DNA of 5,139 nt from Scytonema sp. UIC 10036. Its GTDB lineage: Bacteria > Cyanobacteriota > Cyanobacteriia > Cyanobacteriales > Nostocaceae. The DNA lies in NCBI RefSeq assembly GCF_009725235.1, contig NZ_WJFC01000379.1, positions 1-5,139 on the forward strand. The letters run 5' to 3'. Shown piece after piece: positions 5,128 to 5,139 of this stretch. The notes under the pieces are model-generated. The model searched no databases. It was not told the DNA's origin and saw only the letters and a program-made list of their open reading frames with translations. Each line of letters begins with the position of its first letter. Position 1 is the stretch's first letter. Both the position numbers and the translations under genes were made by a program.

Positions 5128-5139
5128 GCAACAAAGATA

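Noticed and set aside
5132..5139. TATCTTTG on the minus strand as the xrtF promoter -7 box
   Set aside because: It matches TAnnTTTG but ends only 4 nt before the ATG, implying a leaderless or intragenic start. The upstream half of any promoter is outside the window, so it cannot be supported.

Overview
The window reads as a low-GC Flavobacteriia chromosome segment (Bacteroidota), most likely Chryseobacterium or a close relative. The evidence is the family content: an exosortase F (XrtF) pair, a GLPGLI-family protein and a Cys-rich-tailed CDF transporter. A-rich (TAAAA-like) start-codon contexts in place of Shine-Dalgarno sites and a few TAnnTTTG promoter-like boxes agree with this. The genus is an inference from memory of these families, not a search result.

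Layout, left to right. (1) 1-824, plus strand: most of aspartate-semialdehyde dehydrogenase (asd), cut by the left edge, followed by a hairpin terminator. (2) 877-1877, plus: a cation diffusion facilitator (CDF) metal transporter broken by two frameshifts. (3) 1908-2207, plus: a small XRE-type repressor-like protein, then a short protein-like tail and a bidirectional terminator at about 2294-2333. (4) 2391-3159, minus: a GLPGLI-family secreted protein spread over several frames by four indels. It can be put back together by reading across frames. (5) 3231-3435, minus: a very small putative secreted protein with one frameshift. (6) 3599-3994, minus: a second HTH protein with a coiled-coil tail, preceded by a very AT-rich intergenic region with spaced repeats. 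(7) 4182-5127, minus: exosortase F (xrtF) and its dedicated partner, overlapping by 14 nt in a two-gene operon that continues to, or starts at, the right edge.

The genes do not form one obvious pathway. asd is core lysine/threonine/methionine and cell-wall biosynthesis. xrtF and its partner form an envelope protein-sorting unit whose substrate is not in the window. The central 1.1-3.7 kb is accessory in character: two small regulators, secreted small proteins, many hairpins and an unusual density of single-base indels. In the broken genes I find indels only. Apart from stops caused by the shifts, no nonsense codons appear, so sequencing or assembly error is at least as likely as true gene decay. 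I see no convincing new defence or mobile system. The best leads are the indel cluster, the reconstructed GLPGLI and small secreted genes, the terminators that sit directly against the next start codon, and the repeats upstream of the second HTH gene.
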